Shown here piece by piece: positions 25,081 through 36,942 of a stretch of 64,000 bases of DNA. The notes beneath the pieces are model-generated. The model did no database searches and was not told where the DNA came from. It saw only the letters and a program-made list of their open reading frames with translations. Source of the DNA: Atherix ibis (Eukaryota; Arthropoda; Insecta; Diptera; Athericidae); NCBI GenBank assembly GCA_958298945.1, contig OY282609.1:38165212-38229211 (forward strand), in the 5' to 3' direction. The position numbers and the translations under genes were made by a program. How positions within the stretch are numbered: position 1 is the stretch's first letter; the number at the start of each line of letters is the position of its first letter.

Positions 25081-25377
25081 CCCAGGGGTCTATGACAACC
25101 TGCAAGGGGTGTACGTCAGCGAAAAAAAAATTTGGGGTCCATGAAATGAAAATGGAGGTCCACGATTGTGGATCTCAACATACACTGATAGTACCTATTT
25201 ACTTACATTATACAATCTTATAATATAAAGACATATACATTATTTATAAAAGTACCTATGAAGTAAAAAATTTATTATATATGTTATAACATTCGCTTTG
25301 TGGTCGCAATACATTTTGAACTTGTAAAAGATAAATTAAGTAAATAAGAAATCCACAACTGTACAGCTGCGTGTTTT

Positions 25378-25990
25378 TTGAAGTGGAAAACAGACATCGC
25401 CTATTTAACAGATTTGTTTACAAAAATTAATATGGTTAATTTTCAGTTACAAGGCGATAGTCTAAATTTGATTAAAACAAAGTCCATCTTATCAGCGTTT
25501 CTTGCCAGAGTTAAACTAATAAAGCAAAATATTGGACGGGGCGAAATTTGCCAGTTCCTTAATTTGTCACAGACAAACTGCCAGGAAGACGACGTTTCAA
25601 CCTACGTTCAACATTTAAATGCCCTCTATTCAGATTTTTAAACTAGGTTTGAGGATGTTTTGACTATGGTAATACCACCGTGGATAATTAACCCATATGG
25701 TGACATAGAAGAAACGAATGTCATAATATAAGAGGAACTGACTGTAATAAGTACAAACGAAGAACTTAAGGTTCAGTTTAAGCACGGATATCAGCACTTC
25801 TTGCTGCAAAAAAACATACCCGTTACATATCCCGTATTATGGAATATAGCGAGGAAATTTTCAATTTCCTTTCCATCGTCATACCTAGTGGAAAGGAGGT
25901 TCAGCGCTGTTACCAATCTCTTATGGTGGCCACATGAAAACTAGGTTGAAACGTAAGAATGGAGACTGGATGTCTCACAAATTTATATAG
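25378..25990 (+). pseudogene. hAT transposase-like fragment (SCAND3/ZBED-like C-terminal half)
   Basis: The frame 25378-25641 (LTDLFTKINMVNFQLQGDSL, then FLARVKLIKQNIGRGE) continues past a stop. Downstream words include EELKVQFKHGY, YPVLWNIARKFSISF and SSYLVERRFSAVTNLL; the last matches the hAT dimerisation block (..ERxFS..). Order and spacing fit the C-terminal half of the SCAND3/ZBED-type hAT transposases. There are at least two in-frame stops and a frameshift after VTNLL. The stretch GGGGTCTATGACAACC near 25085 may be left flank of the same insertion, but no terminal repeats were confirmed. It is non-functional. Confidence 0.75.
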
Positions 25991-26008
25991 GAATTGTAAG
26001 AATCATAA

Positions 26009-26031
26009 TTATATATATATATATATATATA
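26009..26031. repeat. (AT)n microsatellite
   Basis: About 11 uninterrupted AT units. Confidence 0.9.
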
Positions 26032-26329
26032 GAATAATGTACTTGAATAAAATATTGCACTACTAAAAGTCACTGTGGTAGTAGAAATATTACATAAAAA
26101 GAAACAAATAGTAAGGCGCAGTCCGTTGAAATATTGATAACATTAAAGGGCATTCAGTAGAATGTGCATTAAGATCGAGACATTTTCATGATATCTATAA
26201 GCTTTTTCACTTCTGCAAATAGTCCTCCTATTACCATTATAGCCCCTGTAAGCAACAAAACAGGAAGAGTAGGCTTTCTGATCCACCCATCAATATCCTT
26301 CTCACAAAAATCAAAAGTCACTAATCTTT

Positions 26330-26960
26330 CAGCCGTTATTATATCCGTAAATACCTCTTCCAATATCAATATTATAAAGTTGTATGTTGAACATGGCTTT
26401 TAGTTTCCATCAGTGGATTGGCTTGGTCTAGTTAACGCATTACCTCTTAACATCATCATCCTTGGAGATTTTTATGCGCACAGTCACTCTTGGGTTCACG
26501 AAGAATCTGCCATCTGTGGAATCTCCTAACCATGTGCTTAAAAACTTTGATCACCATCTTCGAACGAGCAGATAGTGTAACCACCCCATTTTCTTTCCAA
26601 GAAGCAAATAGTCAATCTACTTTAAATACGATTCAAGGCTACTGGAGTGTAAAAAGCATGAACATTCTTACTGCTTTAATTCTGATTACCAACAGCGGTT
26701 GGTAGCGGTTTTTTTTGTCCTATTTTATTTTCATTAGGTTTTGTCCTATTTTCTTTTCAAGCCTGCTTTTCAACTTGATCATACATATTTATATACTTCA
26801 TAAAATTAGAAAACTCTAACTTCTCTAGACTACCAAAAACAGGCCAGCTTCGCCTAAAAATACTGGTAACGCCCACTCACACGAAATCGAAAATGGCTTC
26901 ATGATCGTGCTGCTATAAGGCAGCTCCTGTCTTATGTTTAAGGAATCTTACATACAAATA
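26330..26960 (+). mobile_element. Non-LTR retrotransposon endonuclease fragment
   Basis: A plus frame reads LNALPLNIIILGDFYAHSHSW, with LGDF.AH the conserved block of the apurinic-type endonuclease of jockey- or I-like elements. A DHHL-like word follows in a shifted frame. The sequence then decays, and 26840-26960 ends with an ATAAATAAACAAAT tail that could be the 3' end of the same or a second 5'-truncated insertion. No reverse transcriptase is present. Confidence 0.55.
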
Positions 26961-27113
26961 AATAAACAAATATTCTAAAACATTCTAATTTATGATAATT
27001 GAATATTTAATAAATACTAAAATAATAATCTTAATACAAAGAAACTACTATCGAAATACTTTGTGTCTTAATAATTTTTACTGCTTCGATTTTAAACAAA
27101 AAGAAATCTACTA

Positions 27114-28404
27114 CGAAAGTCGTTCAATAAGTCCTTAGAAAGTCCGAAAAATTGCGCTCGTAGTGTCGGTAAAAATGTTTTTTGTAATAGTATTATCAAC
27201 AGGAAAGCTGTCAAAATTTCAGCTAGATATATAGCGCAGGTCAATTTCTATCGTCGATTAAAGTTAACGACATTTATTTGTGCATAACAATGGAAAAAAG
27301 CGAGTTTAGGGCTGTCATCAAACATCTCCATTTGAAAGGCTTAAGCCCGAAAGAAATCAAAGCCGAGTTGGATGCAGTTCATGGCACATCTGCACCTGTG
27401 TTTGTGACGGTTTACAATTGGGTGAATTAATTTAAACGTGGCCGTTCATCCACAAAAGATGAACATCCTTCAGGACGCCCAGTTGAGGTGTCTACTCCTG
27501 AAATCATCGACAAAATCCACGATCTGATTTTAAACGATCGGCGAATTAAAGTGCGCGAATTAGTTGAGGCCACGGGCATCTCACAAGGTACAGTCGCTTC
27601 AATTTTGCTTGAAAAATTGTCTGTGAAAAAAATTTCGGTAAGATGGGTGCCGCGTTTGCTCTCAGAGGAGAATAAGCGCAATCGTGTAGTAGACTCTGAG
27701 GCTATGTTGGCACTCTTTCATCGCAATCCTGCCGAATTCCTTCGTCGATATGTCACTGTGGACGAAACCTGGATACACTACTACACTCCAGAAACGAAGA
27801 GACAGTCATCACAGTGGATTTTCAAGGGTGAACGGGCTCCGAAGAACACAAAAACTGTGCCATCGGTCGGCAAGGTGATGGCCACGGTCTTTTGGGATTC
27901 GCAGGGTATCATTTTTATCGACTACTTGGAAAAAGGAAAAATAATAACAGGAGCGTATTACGCGTCGTTATTGCAACGGTTGAGCGAGGAAATCAAAGAG
28001 AAACGCCCCCATCTGAAGAAGAAAAAAATCCTCTTGCATCAGGACAATGCGCGTGTGCACATCTGCGCTGTTTCCATGGCCAAAATTGTGGGATTGAGAA
28101 TGGAATTGTTGCAGCATCCCGCTTATTCACCAGATTTGGCCCCGAGTGACTATTTTCTTTTCCCCAATCTGAAGAAATGGGTTGGCGGACGACGGTTCAC
28201 TTCCAACGAGGATGTCATTTCTCAAACGGATGAGTATTTTGCAGAACTTCCGAAATCCTATTTTTTGGACGGGATAAAAATTTTGGAAAAACGGTTGGAA
28301 AAGTGTATAGAGCTAACAGGAGATTATGTTGAAAAATTAAAATTTTTTTTTTAAAAAAACAGTTTTTTTCCATCTTTTTCTAAGGACTTATTGAACGACC
28401 CTCA
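27114..28404 (+). mobile_element. Complete mariner element, about 1.29 kb
   Basis: The terminal repeats are nearly identical over some 24 bp: CGAAAGTCGTTCAATAAGTC at the left, and TGAGGGTCGTTCAATAAGTC read inward from the right, both continuing CTTAGAAA. Each end is flanked by TA, the target duplication (27112-27113 and 28405-28406). The element holds one transposase frame with a single nonsense codon. High terminal identity and an almost open frame make this the youngest DNA transposon in the window. Confidence 0.96.
27290..28354 (+). pseudogene. Mariner transposase, DD34D, one premature stop
   Basis: The frame runs 355 codons from ATG 27290 to TAA 28354, a normal length for mariner. The N-terminal half has the paired helix-turn-helix that binds the terminal repeats (VTVYNWV, then IKVRELVEATGISQGTV) and WVPRLLSEENK. 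The catalytic triad is visible: VTVDETW, LLHQDNARVH, and YSPDLAPSDYFLF with 34 residues between the second and third Asp. The only break seen is codon 47 (27428-27430), TAA where the family has Glu in ..WVNEFKRG... A single substitution separates it from an open frame. An alternative start at 27488 would lack the first helix-turn-helix. Confidence 0.95.
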
Positions 28405-28406
28405 TA

Positions 28407-29418
28407 ATATAAGCAGTCTAAATATATGCTAATTTAGATTCAAAATTTACATTTTACGTAGTCTTTACTTTCTTAAATATTGAAAACTATTTTCCAGTTA
28501 TTTGCATGAACGCTACGTCATCTATGTCAATAAGAATATATTAAAAGACGCGTCCACAGAATTTTAAAAGAGCATTAATATCCCGGAAAGGGATTTCGTA
28601 GAGCGTAAAAGGTTTTAGAGTGATATTGTGAGACATATATATGTTAGTAATGACACTCGTATAGGATGCACATATTCCCAAAAAAATAACATAATATATA
28701 ACATTTCAGTGCAATGTAACCACCACATTGATAAAATTGTCCTAAAAGCCTGTAAAATATGAGTGCATATTTTAAAAAATATAAAAAAAGACTAAAATTT
28801 AAGGAATATTGATAATAAAATTATATTTAGAGAATGATTTGAATTTTACCATATTTTCAGATACTAAATTAAAAATCTTCTGTATGAAATTTATAGAATA
28901 TTTTGCAAAATTATTTACATTCGTATATTACTTAAATTTATATTTTGTATTCAATTAATTATTATTCTGTTATTTATTTATTTTAAATATACCCCTTAGT
29001 AAAATAATAGGTTTCTGATTAATATTGTTATTTATTAGCTGAAGAGAATAAAAACAATAGTACTCAATAATAAAGTATATGCAATCAATTTTCACCTGCA
29101 GCTATAAAGAAGTTTTACGTTTAAATTTTTTACGAAGAATTTTTGAATTATTTGTCCTTAATTTGAATAATTCTATATAGTATAATAAAGAAGAAAATTT
29201 TTCCTTGAACACTATTATATTCTAAATTTTTTAATAGAATAAAAATTCTGATTTTATTTATCAAACATATTGATTGAGCATTCAAAATAAAAAAATCCTT
29301 TAAACTTTTGTATGAAAGATTAAATAGTTATTCATCCAAATTTTACAAATCAAAAGAGTACTTAAAAATTCCAATATTTTTTAAGAAATAAAAATTTGCA
29401 GTAAATTGAGTTGATTAT
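28407..29418. other. A+T-rich stretch
   Basis: Nothing recognised on either strand. Confidence 0.5.
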
Positions 29419-29749
29419 TAAAATTAAAGTAGGCAATCGACTTATTCATGCAGAAGTTCCAAAAATTAAAAATCTCATTGAAAGTTAATCCTGCCCGCTA
29501 GTAAACCATGTTTGGATGTACAAAATAGAAGTTTCCAAAATGTGGTGCTATCATAGAATCCTGCAAATTTCTTGGGTAGACAAAGTAACTACCATTGAAA
29601 TTCTAAGACGCCTCGAGAAAGACATGGAATTACTTGCAATGATAAGACAACGAAAGTAAAGATACTTCGGTCATATAATGAGAAACACCAAATATGATAT
29701 GTGTAGGTAGAAAAAAGATATTATGGATGAGGAACATAAGGCCCTAGAA
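29419..29749 (+). mobile_element. Non-LTR reverse transcriptase C-terminal fragment, copy 1 (left part)
   Basis: Plus-strand words EVSKMWCYHRILQISWVDK, KLRRLEK-like and QRYFGHIMRNTK resemble the region after the reverse transcriptase domain of insect non-LTR elements (..MLRISW.DK.., ..LGHI.R..). The copy ends at CCCTAGAA (29742-29749), where the hAT element enters, and resumes at 32229. The whole is about 90% identical by eye to 36943-37755. In-frame stops make it dead. Confidence 0.75.
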
Positions 29750-29895
29750 TAGGGTTACCATCCATACTCTTTTAAGAGTATGGATGGTAATCCTATTCTA
29801 GGGCCTTATGTTCCTCATCCATAATATCCTTTTTCTTACACATATCATATTTGGTGTTTCTCATTATATGACCGAAGTATCGGTCATATAATACT
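29667..29895. repeat. Direct-inverted-direct rearrangement at the 5' junction of the hAT element
   Basis: The left flank from ACTTCGGTCATATAAT (about 29668) plus the first 22 or so bases of the hAT element (29750-29771) is followed at once by its own reverse complement, reaching ACCGAAGTA (about 29879). Next comes a short forward copy, TCGGTCATATAAT, and then the element interior (ACTCTTTTTGAC). The arms are over 100 bp each and differ by a few bases and a small indel. Confidence 0.9.
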
Positions 29896-32228
29896 CTTTT
29901 TGACTTACGAAACTATGTACTCTCCACTTTTCTGAGTTTGTACTCTTTTTTTTTATAACTTAAGATTAAGATAGATTATGGTAAGTTTTCATAATAAAAA
30001 AACTTTGTTTTATTTACTTATTGTCACAATGTTGTGTAACGAGGGATTAAAATATTTTTTTTTAAATAGCGTCAAAATGAATCGCAGACGAAATTGCAAA
30101 TTCAACGATGAACTAGAAAAAGCCTATCCTATGTTCAAAAAAACTAAATTTAAATCAGAAGTACTATGTGAAGTATGCAACTCTCCGGTGTCTGTCGCCA
30201 ATAAGGCAAGATCAGATCTGGAACAACATTTTAATTCCATAAAACATAAAAAACACATTCAATTAACAAGCGGGAGCGGCCAATTATCCAAATTTTTTAT
30301 CCAAAAGAGCGCTAAACTCGAGCAACAAATATTAGCAGCGGAGACTACTTTAGCAATTCACACTGTAAGACATCATCAAAGTTATAAGTCCAGTAACTGC
30401 TCGTCGAAACTTTATATTCAATGATTCTGACATTGCATCAAAATTATCATCAGCCAGAACAAAAGTCAAAGCAATTGTGAATAATGTGTTGGCGCCGTTC
30501 TCACTGAAAACAAACATTAATTCAATTAACAACAAGATTATTCAGTTTGTAGGTGTATGCACAGATGGTTCAAATTACGGATCAACAAAATTATTCCCTG
30601 TGATTGTTCAATATTTCGACAAAGATTTGGGGATCAGACTTTTATTGGTGGAATTCAAATCTGTTACAAATGAAAAATCTGAAACTATTTGCGACCTAAT
30701 TATTTCGGCTCTAGATAGTATACAACAAAAACAAAAATGTACTGCCTTCGCTGCGGATAACTGCAATACCAATTTTGGCGGTGTTGCAAGGAGAAGACAA
30801 AATAATGTGTACAGTCGACTAAAACCCAACTCGGTGAAAAACTGATTGGCATAGGATGCCCAGCCCATATTTTAAATAACTGTGTACATCATGGAGTCGA
30901 TGGTCTTCCAATTGACGTTGCATCCATTGTAGTAAAAATATACAATTATTTTTCAATATACTCGTGCACCGTTCGTACCGAAGAACTGAAGGAATTTTGC
31001 AACATCGTAGAAATCGAATATAAGAAGGTTCTTTGCCATTTAAAAATAAGGTTGTTGTCTTTGTTTCCAGCCGTTGATCGAATTTAGCAAATATACAATG
31101 TGCTCAAATCATACTTTCTATCTCAAAATCAGGCGCCTGTATTCATTCAAACATTCTTTGAAAACCCTTTGAATGACTGCTATTTTTGGTTCGTACATTC
31201 GTTAATGTTCGTGTTTATTCGAAAATTGAATCAATCGAAAAGGAAAACAATTCTCTAATGGAAATAAGCATTTTACTAAGATCCATCGAGAATACGTTGT
31301 TGGAACGTAAGACGCATGAATTTCTTCCTCTTAGTGTAAAGACGATAATCAGACAGCATAACGATCCTCCCAGAAGTCAAATTATCAAAAAAGAACTAGT
31401 ACAGATGTATGATCGCTGCTTACAATAGTTAAAACTGTGGACTGACTCTTTAAATGAATATAATATTTTTGAATGGATGCGTTTACACAAAGTACCTGAG
31501 TGGTCCGAAATTGAAAAAAAACCATCTGCTACGGTAATAAAAAAGGACTTAAAGTACTATAGAAGTCAACGATTCGCTATTGTTTGACCAGCATCTTAAT
31601 TTAATTGCGTTTTTGAAAGAAATGGATGAAAACGAAAACTTTGTAAATAAAGAAAGCTGTGATAAGTGGGTGGCGTATTTCACGAAGCGCAATTCCGGGA
31701 TATCGTTCGAACTTTTAAAAATCTGCTGTTTTTTCTGCAATATCGGTACATAACGCGAGTACTGAGCGTGTATTTAGCCTAATGAATAAACAGTGGACTG
31801 ACGACCGGAACCAGCTTTTACCAGAATCTGTGAAAAACCTACTAATGGTACAATTTAATTTCAAACATTTGGAGTCCGCGGAATTTTATGAACTTTGTCT
31901 AAGAGATAAAGACTTGCTGGCAAAAGTCCGGAGCAGTGACAAATATAATTTTAAATTACCCTAAACGAAACGAAAACCTAAAAGAATACAGGTTATAAAA
32001 TCTAAAACAGACTGAATTAAAAATTATTTTTTAATTAACGGACTGAAAGTTCCTATGTACACATATGTGTATTTCTATACCTTTTTATTTAATTTAAATA
32101 TAATGATAATTATAAATAAAATTTGTATGAATTCCTACGGTTTTTGTGTTGTACTCTTTTTGAACTCTTTTTCAGCAGAAAATTTCAGGAAAATACTCTT
32201 TTACTTGAAACGAAATATGGTAAGCCTA
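29750..32228 (+). mobile_element. Complete hAT transposon with 8-bp target duplication
   Basis: Ends are TAGGGTTACCAT at the left and TAGGCTTACCAT read inward from the right. Both are flanked by CCCTAGAA (29742-29749 and 32229-32236), an 8-bp target duplication as expected for hAT. The unbroken homologous site at about 37271 (CCCTAGAAGACATAAAC) shows the state before insertion. Copies of ACTCTTTT cluster near both ends, like the subterminal repeats bound by hAT transposases. The length of about 2.48 kb includes roughly 120 bp of duplicated flank at the 5' side. Confidence 0.95.
30077..31964 (+). pseudogene. hAT transposase with BED finger, several frameshifts
   Basis: The first block (30077-30424) starts MNRRRNCKFND and has a BED-type zinc finger, CEVCNSPVSVANKARSDL followed by HFNSIKHKKH. 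The second (30425-30845) has VGVCTDGSNYGS with a likely catalytic Asp. A third frame gives IGCPAHILNN, RTEELKEFC and LSLFPAVDRI followed by a stop. A fourth (31186-31428) reads ERKTHEFLPLSVK. The last (to 31964) ends in the hAT dimerisation block HNASTERVFSLMNKQWTDDR. The order is complete from DNA-binding finger to dimerisation, but at least four frameshifts or stops abolish function. The upstream Met at 29978 adds an unrelated hydrophobic leader and was not chosen. Confidence 0.88.
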
Positions 32229-32701
32229 CCCTAGAAGACATAAACACCATCGACAAATAAATCAATGCTGCCCGAAATAGAGAAAATTTTTTCGAAATTA
32301 CGTTATACATAAATTAAAAATACACAAATATCATGTGATCGTCGAACATCCACCGTTGGATAGGCAGTTAAACAACATACATACAGTTATTAATACAAAG
32401 TTTTTGACTTTTTAAAAACTAGCCTCCAATTTAATTATTTTTTAATGAGAATACCATGACTCAGTTAGTATAAAATGTTCAGGGTCTAGCAGAAAACGAA
32501 CCCTTGACAAATGTTGATCGACAAAATATATGATGCCCTTGTAACTGCATGCTAAATGAATTTTTTTAATCTATATTTTGCATTTTAAATAAGCAACATT
32601 AAATAACTTTTTATAGCTCATATACTAATAACCAAAAAACTAAGTATCTTTAATGAATTCCGAAAACATTTGTCATCCAATAAACATACATTGTATAAAT
32701 T
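32229..32701 (+). mobile_element. Non-LTR fragment copy 1, right part (3' portion)
   Basis: It begins with the second target duplication and continues the sequence interrupted at 29749. It aligns with 37271-37755 almost to the base, through ACACCATCGACAAA, CCACCGTTGGATAG and TTGTCATCCAATAAACATAC to TTGTATAAATT. Most of it is a non-coding 3' portion. Confidence 0.8.
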
Positions 32702-35500
32702 ATTTTATATTAATATTGCAAGTTATACTCAATAAAATTTATGTTCACTCCTATAAAACTTTAATTCCATTTTTTTTAAAGAATTGGTTTTTAAGTAAAG
32801 TAAATTATTTTGTTATGACGAATTATATTTCAAGTTTTATAAGCGAAGTTTCGGAACAATTTATGTGTATTACTTCATTCTAAAGAAGGTATAGCTTAAA
32901 TTGTTGTACTACAATGTATATGTGTAAGATATTACGTAATTCTGGAATAGTATTTTTATACAATTAATTTTTCAATCAGGTGATTCTATATGTTATATTT
33001 ATTTATAAAATGCTGAAATTTTATAGAAAATTTGTTAAGCACATAATTTTTATTCCATACAGTAATTCAAAAACTATTCTCAGAGTTATAAAGGGGAAGC
33101 TTCCATTATTGGGATCAGTGTGCAAAAATATTATTTGAAACTATTTACGACCCTACGTTGAGCACATGACAGTTTAAGAATTCACTTTATGACATAAGAA
33201 TTTGTACACGTACGTTAATAGAAAATTCTCCGGAAATGCTATTTCTAAAATTAGGATGCCTGTTTAGTATAAAGGCTAAAGAAAGCAAGTCTTATTATAT
33301 AACTATATAAATACATCTGTTAGAAAGCATTGCTTGAAAACTCATATATTAGACCCTTAACATATATCAATCTAACTATAACAAAATTACTTATTTTAAG
33401 TTTTGGATATATTTATCATATTCTTTAAAAATGTCTTTTTGTAAACTTAAAATATTTTCAATAGAATAAGTCTTTTTTAACTACCAGTGTCTTAATATAT
33501 ATAATTCTAAAAATAAATCCGCCTTTAATTATAATTATTGTGAAATTAGTTGTTTTTGCTCGAAGATTCTATATAAAAATTTGCACCATTTTAAGAATGG
33601 ACGAGTATGTATGCGAAAACTATCATATTTTTATATTTTTCAGTAATAATATGTAAGAAATTTTAAAACGTATGTTTGCAAATATTGATGCTTAAAGAAA
33701 TAATATGAGACGCCATTGAGTATTTAAAGTAAATTGAAAATATCATAAACCAAATTTCAAAAGCATTAAATTTGTACAATACAATATATTTTGATATCCT
33801 ACGGCAGTTTTTTAATTACTTTATTCGAAAACGTGAAACTTCTTCGTTACAATGAACTACATTTCGGAAAGTAACTAAATTCTGGGAACTCAATTAGTCT
33901 TGCTTTGCAAGTTTTAAAGGCAAAGTAATTGAAATAAATCGATATTTTGAACACAGCAACACAATTGACATTCGAGGATTATTAATTATTTTGTTCGCTA
34001 CTAGAATACAAGTAATCGTTTTAGATAGTCGATTTTCTATAAGGATATATACACGGCAAAATAAAGTATTTTGGTTTAAATAATACCCCTACCCAAATTT
34101 TCAATTTTAAATAATTACGGTAGTAGCTTCTGTTGATAAATAAATATTCAAATAAAATACCTTGTGGGCAGTCAAATTAATTAGAGATCCATTACGGTGC
34201 CGATAATAATATCAACTGTGCTTTTTTCACTATTGAAATCATAAATAATGAATTTCGTTTTATACTTGTATATATTAATTTTATATTTTTTGAATTAATT
34301 AATTAAACAAATTCTATTTAAACATTTTTTAACAATTATTTTAGCACCTGAAAAAAAATTATAAATTTTACTTTTAAAAAATGTTAAGCACAAGGGCAGT
34401 AAAGGCGTACCTATGACCTGCGTCTCACAGACTGAATTAAAATTGAAATTAACAAATATAGCAGAAATTGGCATGGAAAATATAAATTTTTTTTTAAATT
34501 TATAATCGAAGTAGAGTGTTTTTTAATTTTTCGGTTGTTTTCATATTCCTCCATCAGTTGTCTTGTCGAAGATTTTTCCCCCATCAGTGGTTTGGTCGAA
34601 ATTTGCCAAATATTTATTATAAATGCAAGTTAAATATATTAAAGATATGTTAAGGAACTACTAATTACAGTATAATCTTTGTTTGTAAGTAATTAATTGA
34701 TATACGTACATAATTAATATACGTACAAAAACACATATACCACAATTTAAGTAATTTGTACCGTTTTTCTTATTAAGAAAGCATTAACTTGCTTTTGTGT
34801 TATATTAAGATACATTGAACTATGTGAGGAATACCCTTCATTTTTATTCAAACAGAAGAAATCGTAATAAAAATTTCAGATCAGAAATATAAAAATCGAT
34901 CACATTTCCCTATTTTCTTTATGGGATATTATAATGTCTACTCGGAGAAATAAACTTGGCGAAAAATTAACTTGTGCATTAGTTCAATTGATGAATTTTA
35001 CACATTTACAAAACATAGAATAGGCTAAAAACAAACAAGTCTCGTATTATGACTGTAACCGTCTTCATAATTGGAGTAGTAGGCTGTGATCATGCATTTC
35101 GTCCTCGTAGTATGCTGTCTTCATGCAATTTCTATTTGAAATCGAAGCAACCCCTTGCTTTACAGAGACGTAAACGAACCTTTTGAATTAATTTTGAATA
35201 GAGAGTTAATTATTGTCAAAATAAAACGATTTCGGTTATAAAAAATAATAAATAAATAAATATAAGTGTATTCTGTTATAATTTCTATTTTTTTTAAATA
35301 AATAATAAAATTGCCAAATACGCGCAACGAGTCTAAGTAAATATATATTGTGAACAATTGTTTCACTTTTCATATATTTTATTCATGTTAAATTTTAATA
35401 AATGGTTTTCTTTATTATAAAATTCTAATATTCTATAATTATGAGAATAAAATCTTAATACAAAGCATGCAATTTTTTTTTATGTTATATGTAATTATGT
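32702..35500. other. A+T-rich stretch without recognised genes
   Basis: Only short Lys/Phe/Ile-rich frames. At about 35540-35570 the string AGTTCGCCATCACTG, preceded by GACCCTCACG, resembles the right end of some hAT transposons, but no matching left end was found. Confidence 0.45.
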
Positions 35501-35767
35501 TATAATAATTATCGTCGTATTTCACAAAAAAATAATATAATTTTGACCCTCACGAAAAAAAAGTTCGCCATCACTGTGCTGATACAAAAATAGTAACATT
35601 ACACAAAACGATCATCATCCATTCTTGTTTGATTATTAAATAATTTGTCAAATACTTCAGTTCGTGTAAATGTAAAATAAAGTATATGATATAACCACGT
35701 TTAGATACGAGTATATGTAGATGTATACGACCTTATTTCCATATTTTAAGAATGGCGCTGATATTAA

Positions 35768-36129
35768 CTGTATTCCATTGGGCAAATTTTGGTACTCACA
35801 ATTACTTGTGAGTAGATTCCCAATGGAACGCAAAATTTTCTGACAGAAGTAAAATATAACCTCAAAATAGTCAATAGCAATACTGAGTTTACTCACAAAT
35901 AATCAATAAAAACTGAGTTTATTCACACATAAACAATACTGACAAAAATTTTACTCTTCAACATAAACAACGAACCCGCTAAGCCATCTATTTTCATTTT
36001 GGGAACTAAAATACCCTACCGTAAATTGTATGCGTAACTACTCATGCGAACTATTCATTTGTATGAGCAAGAGTAGCCGCGAGTAGCTATAAGTACTTGT
36101 GAGTAGGAAAATTTTCCCAATGGAATACA
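35768..36129. mobile_element. Fold-back MITE, about 360 bp
   Basis: The left end CTGTATTCCATTGGGCAAAT and the right end, read inward, CTGTATTCCATTGGGAAAAT form terminal inverted repeats, continuing imperfectly through ACTCACAA. Just inside the left end the sequence folds on itself: ACTCACAA and TTGTGAGTA, then CCCAATGGAA. So the left terminus is itself a hairpin. There is no coding capacity. Both flanks contain TATTA, a possible target duplication, but the spacing is off by a base or two. Confidence 0.7.
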
Positions 36130-36942
36130 GCTATTATAACTTGCAAAACGTTACATACAATATATTATCAACAGATTCTAGAAAACAAGGTAGACCAAGC
36201 CCCGTTATAAAGATTATGCAATTAAGTACTTAAGAAACATACAATCAGCAACAGCATATATGGCTTCATGGCGGGATATTTTTTATTGGAGTACCAAGTC
36301 CGCGGAAATATTTTTTTTATCAGTGAATATAATTTTTTCTCTTCAACATTTAATAAGCTTTCAAAATATTATCAAATCAAGATAAATTTCTCCTTCTTTA
36401 GTAATAAGAATTTTTTACAGGTTTTCCAAGAATCAAGTATTCAATAATTCTTTTATAAATTTGTCTTTTACTTTAACTTTTTAATATTTGGTATGTTATT
36501 ATACTTATTCAATATATTAAAAATATATAAGAAAGAATTTTAACACACCCGTTTTACATGTATTATTAAGGAATAGGTATATTTACTGTATTCCAGCTCC
36601 GTTATTTTTTTTCTATTCTTTTTTTTGTCTGAAGATTCTGTAACAATAGCAAAACATCGATCATTTTTTCTGTACTGGAAAACTTGGCTTATCCTTCTAT
36701 CGTGTTTGCCAGTTTTTCGTTCGTATGAGCCATAATAGATTAAATGAGAAGTTTTATACCATATACCTATCTAATATAACATAATTACACTAAAAACAAT
36801 CTGAATACATTTCATAAAAAACTAATAAAATCCATCATGTAAATTAAATAATTTCTTTAATCGGAGATATATTGTTACATACGCCCCACTGCAGATCGGT
36901 AAAGGTTGATGCTGTTCAATTCTTATGACGTTTTTTTTTTTA
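36130..36942. other. A+T-rich stretch
   Basis: No gene recognised. A G+C-richer patch at 36640-36730 has no readable frame. Confidence 0.45.

Noticed and set aside
29978..30076. Upstream Met as start of the hAT transposase
   Set aside because: The added hydrophobic leader is not part of the family; the Met at 30077 precedes the basic segment and BED finger.
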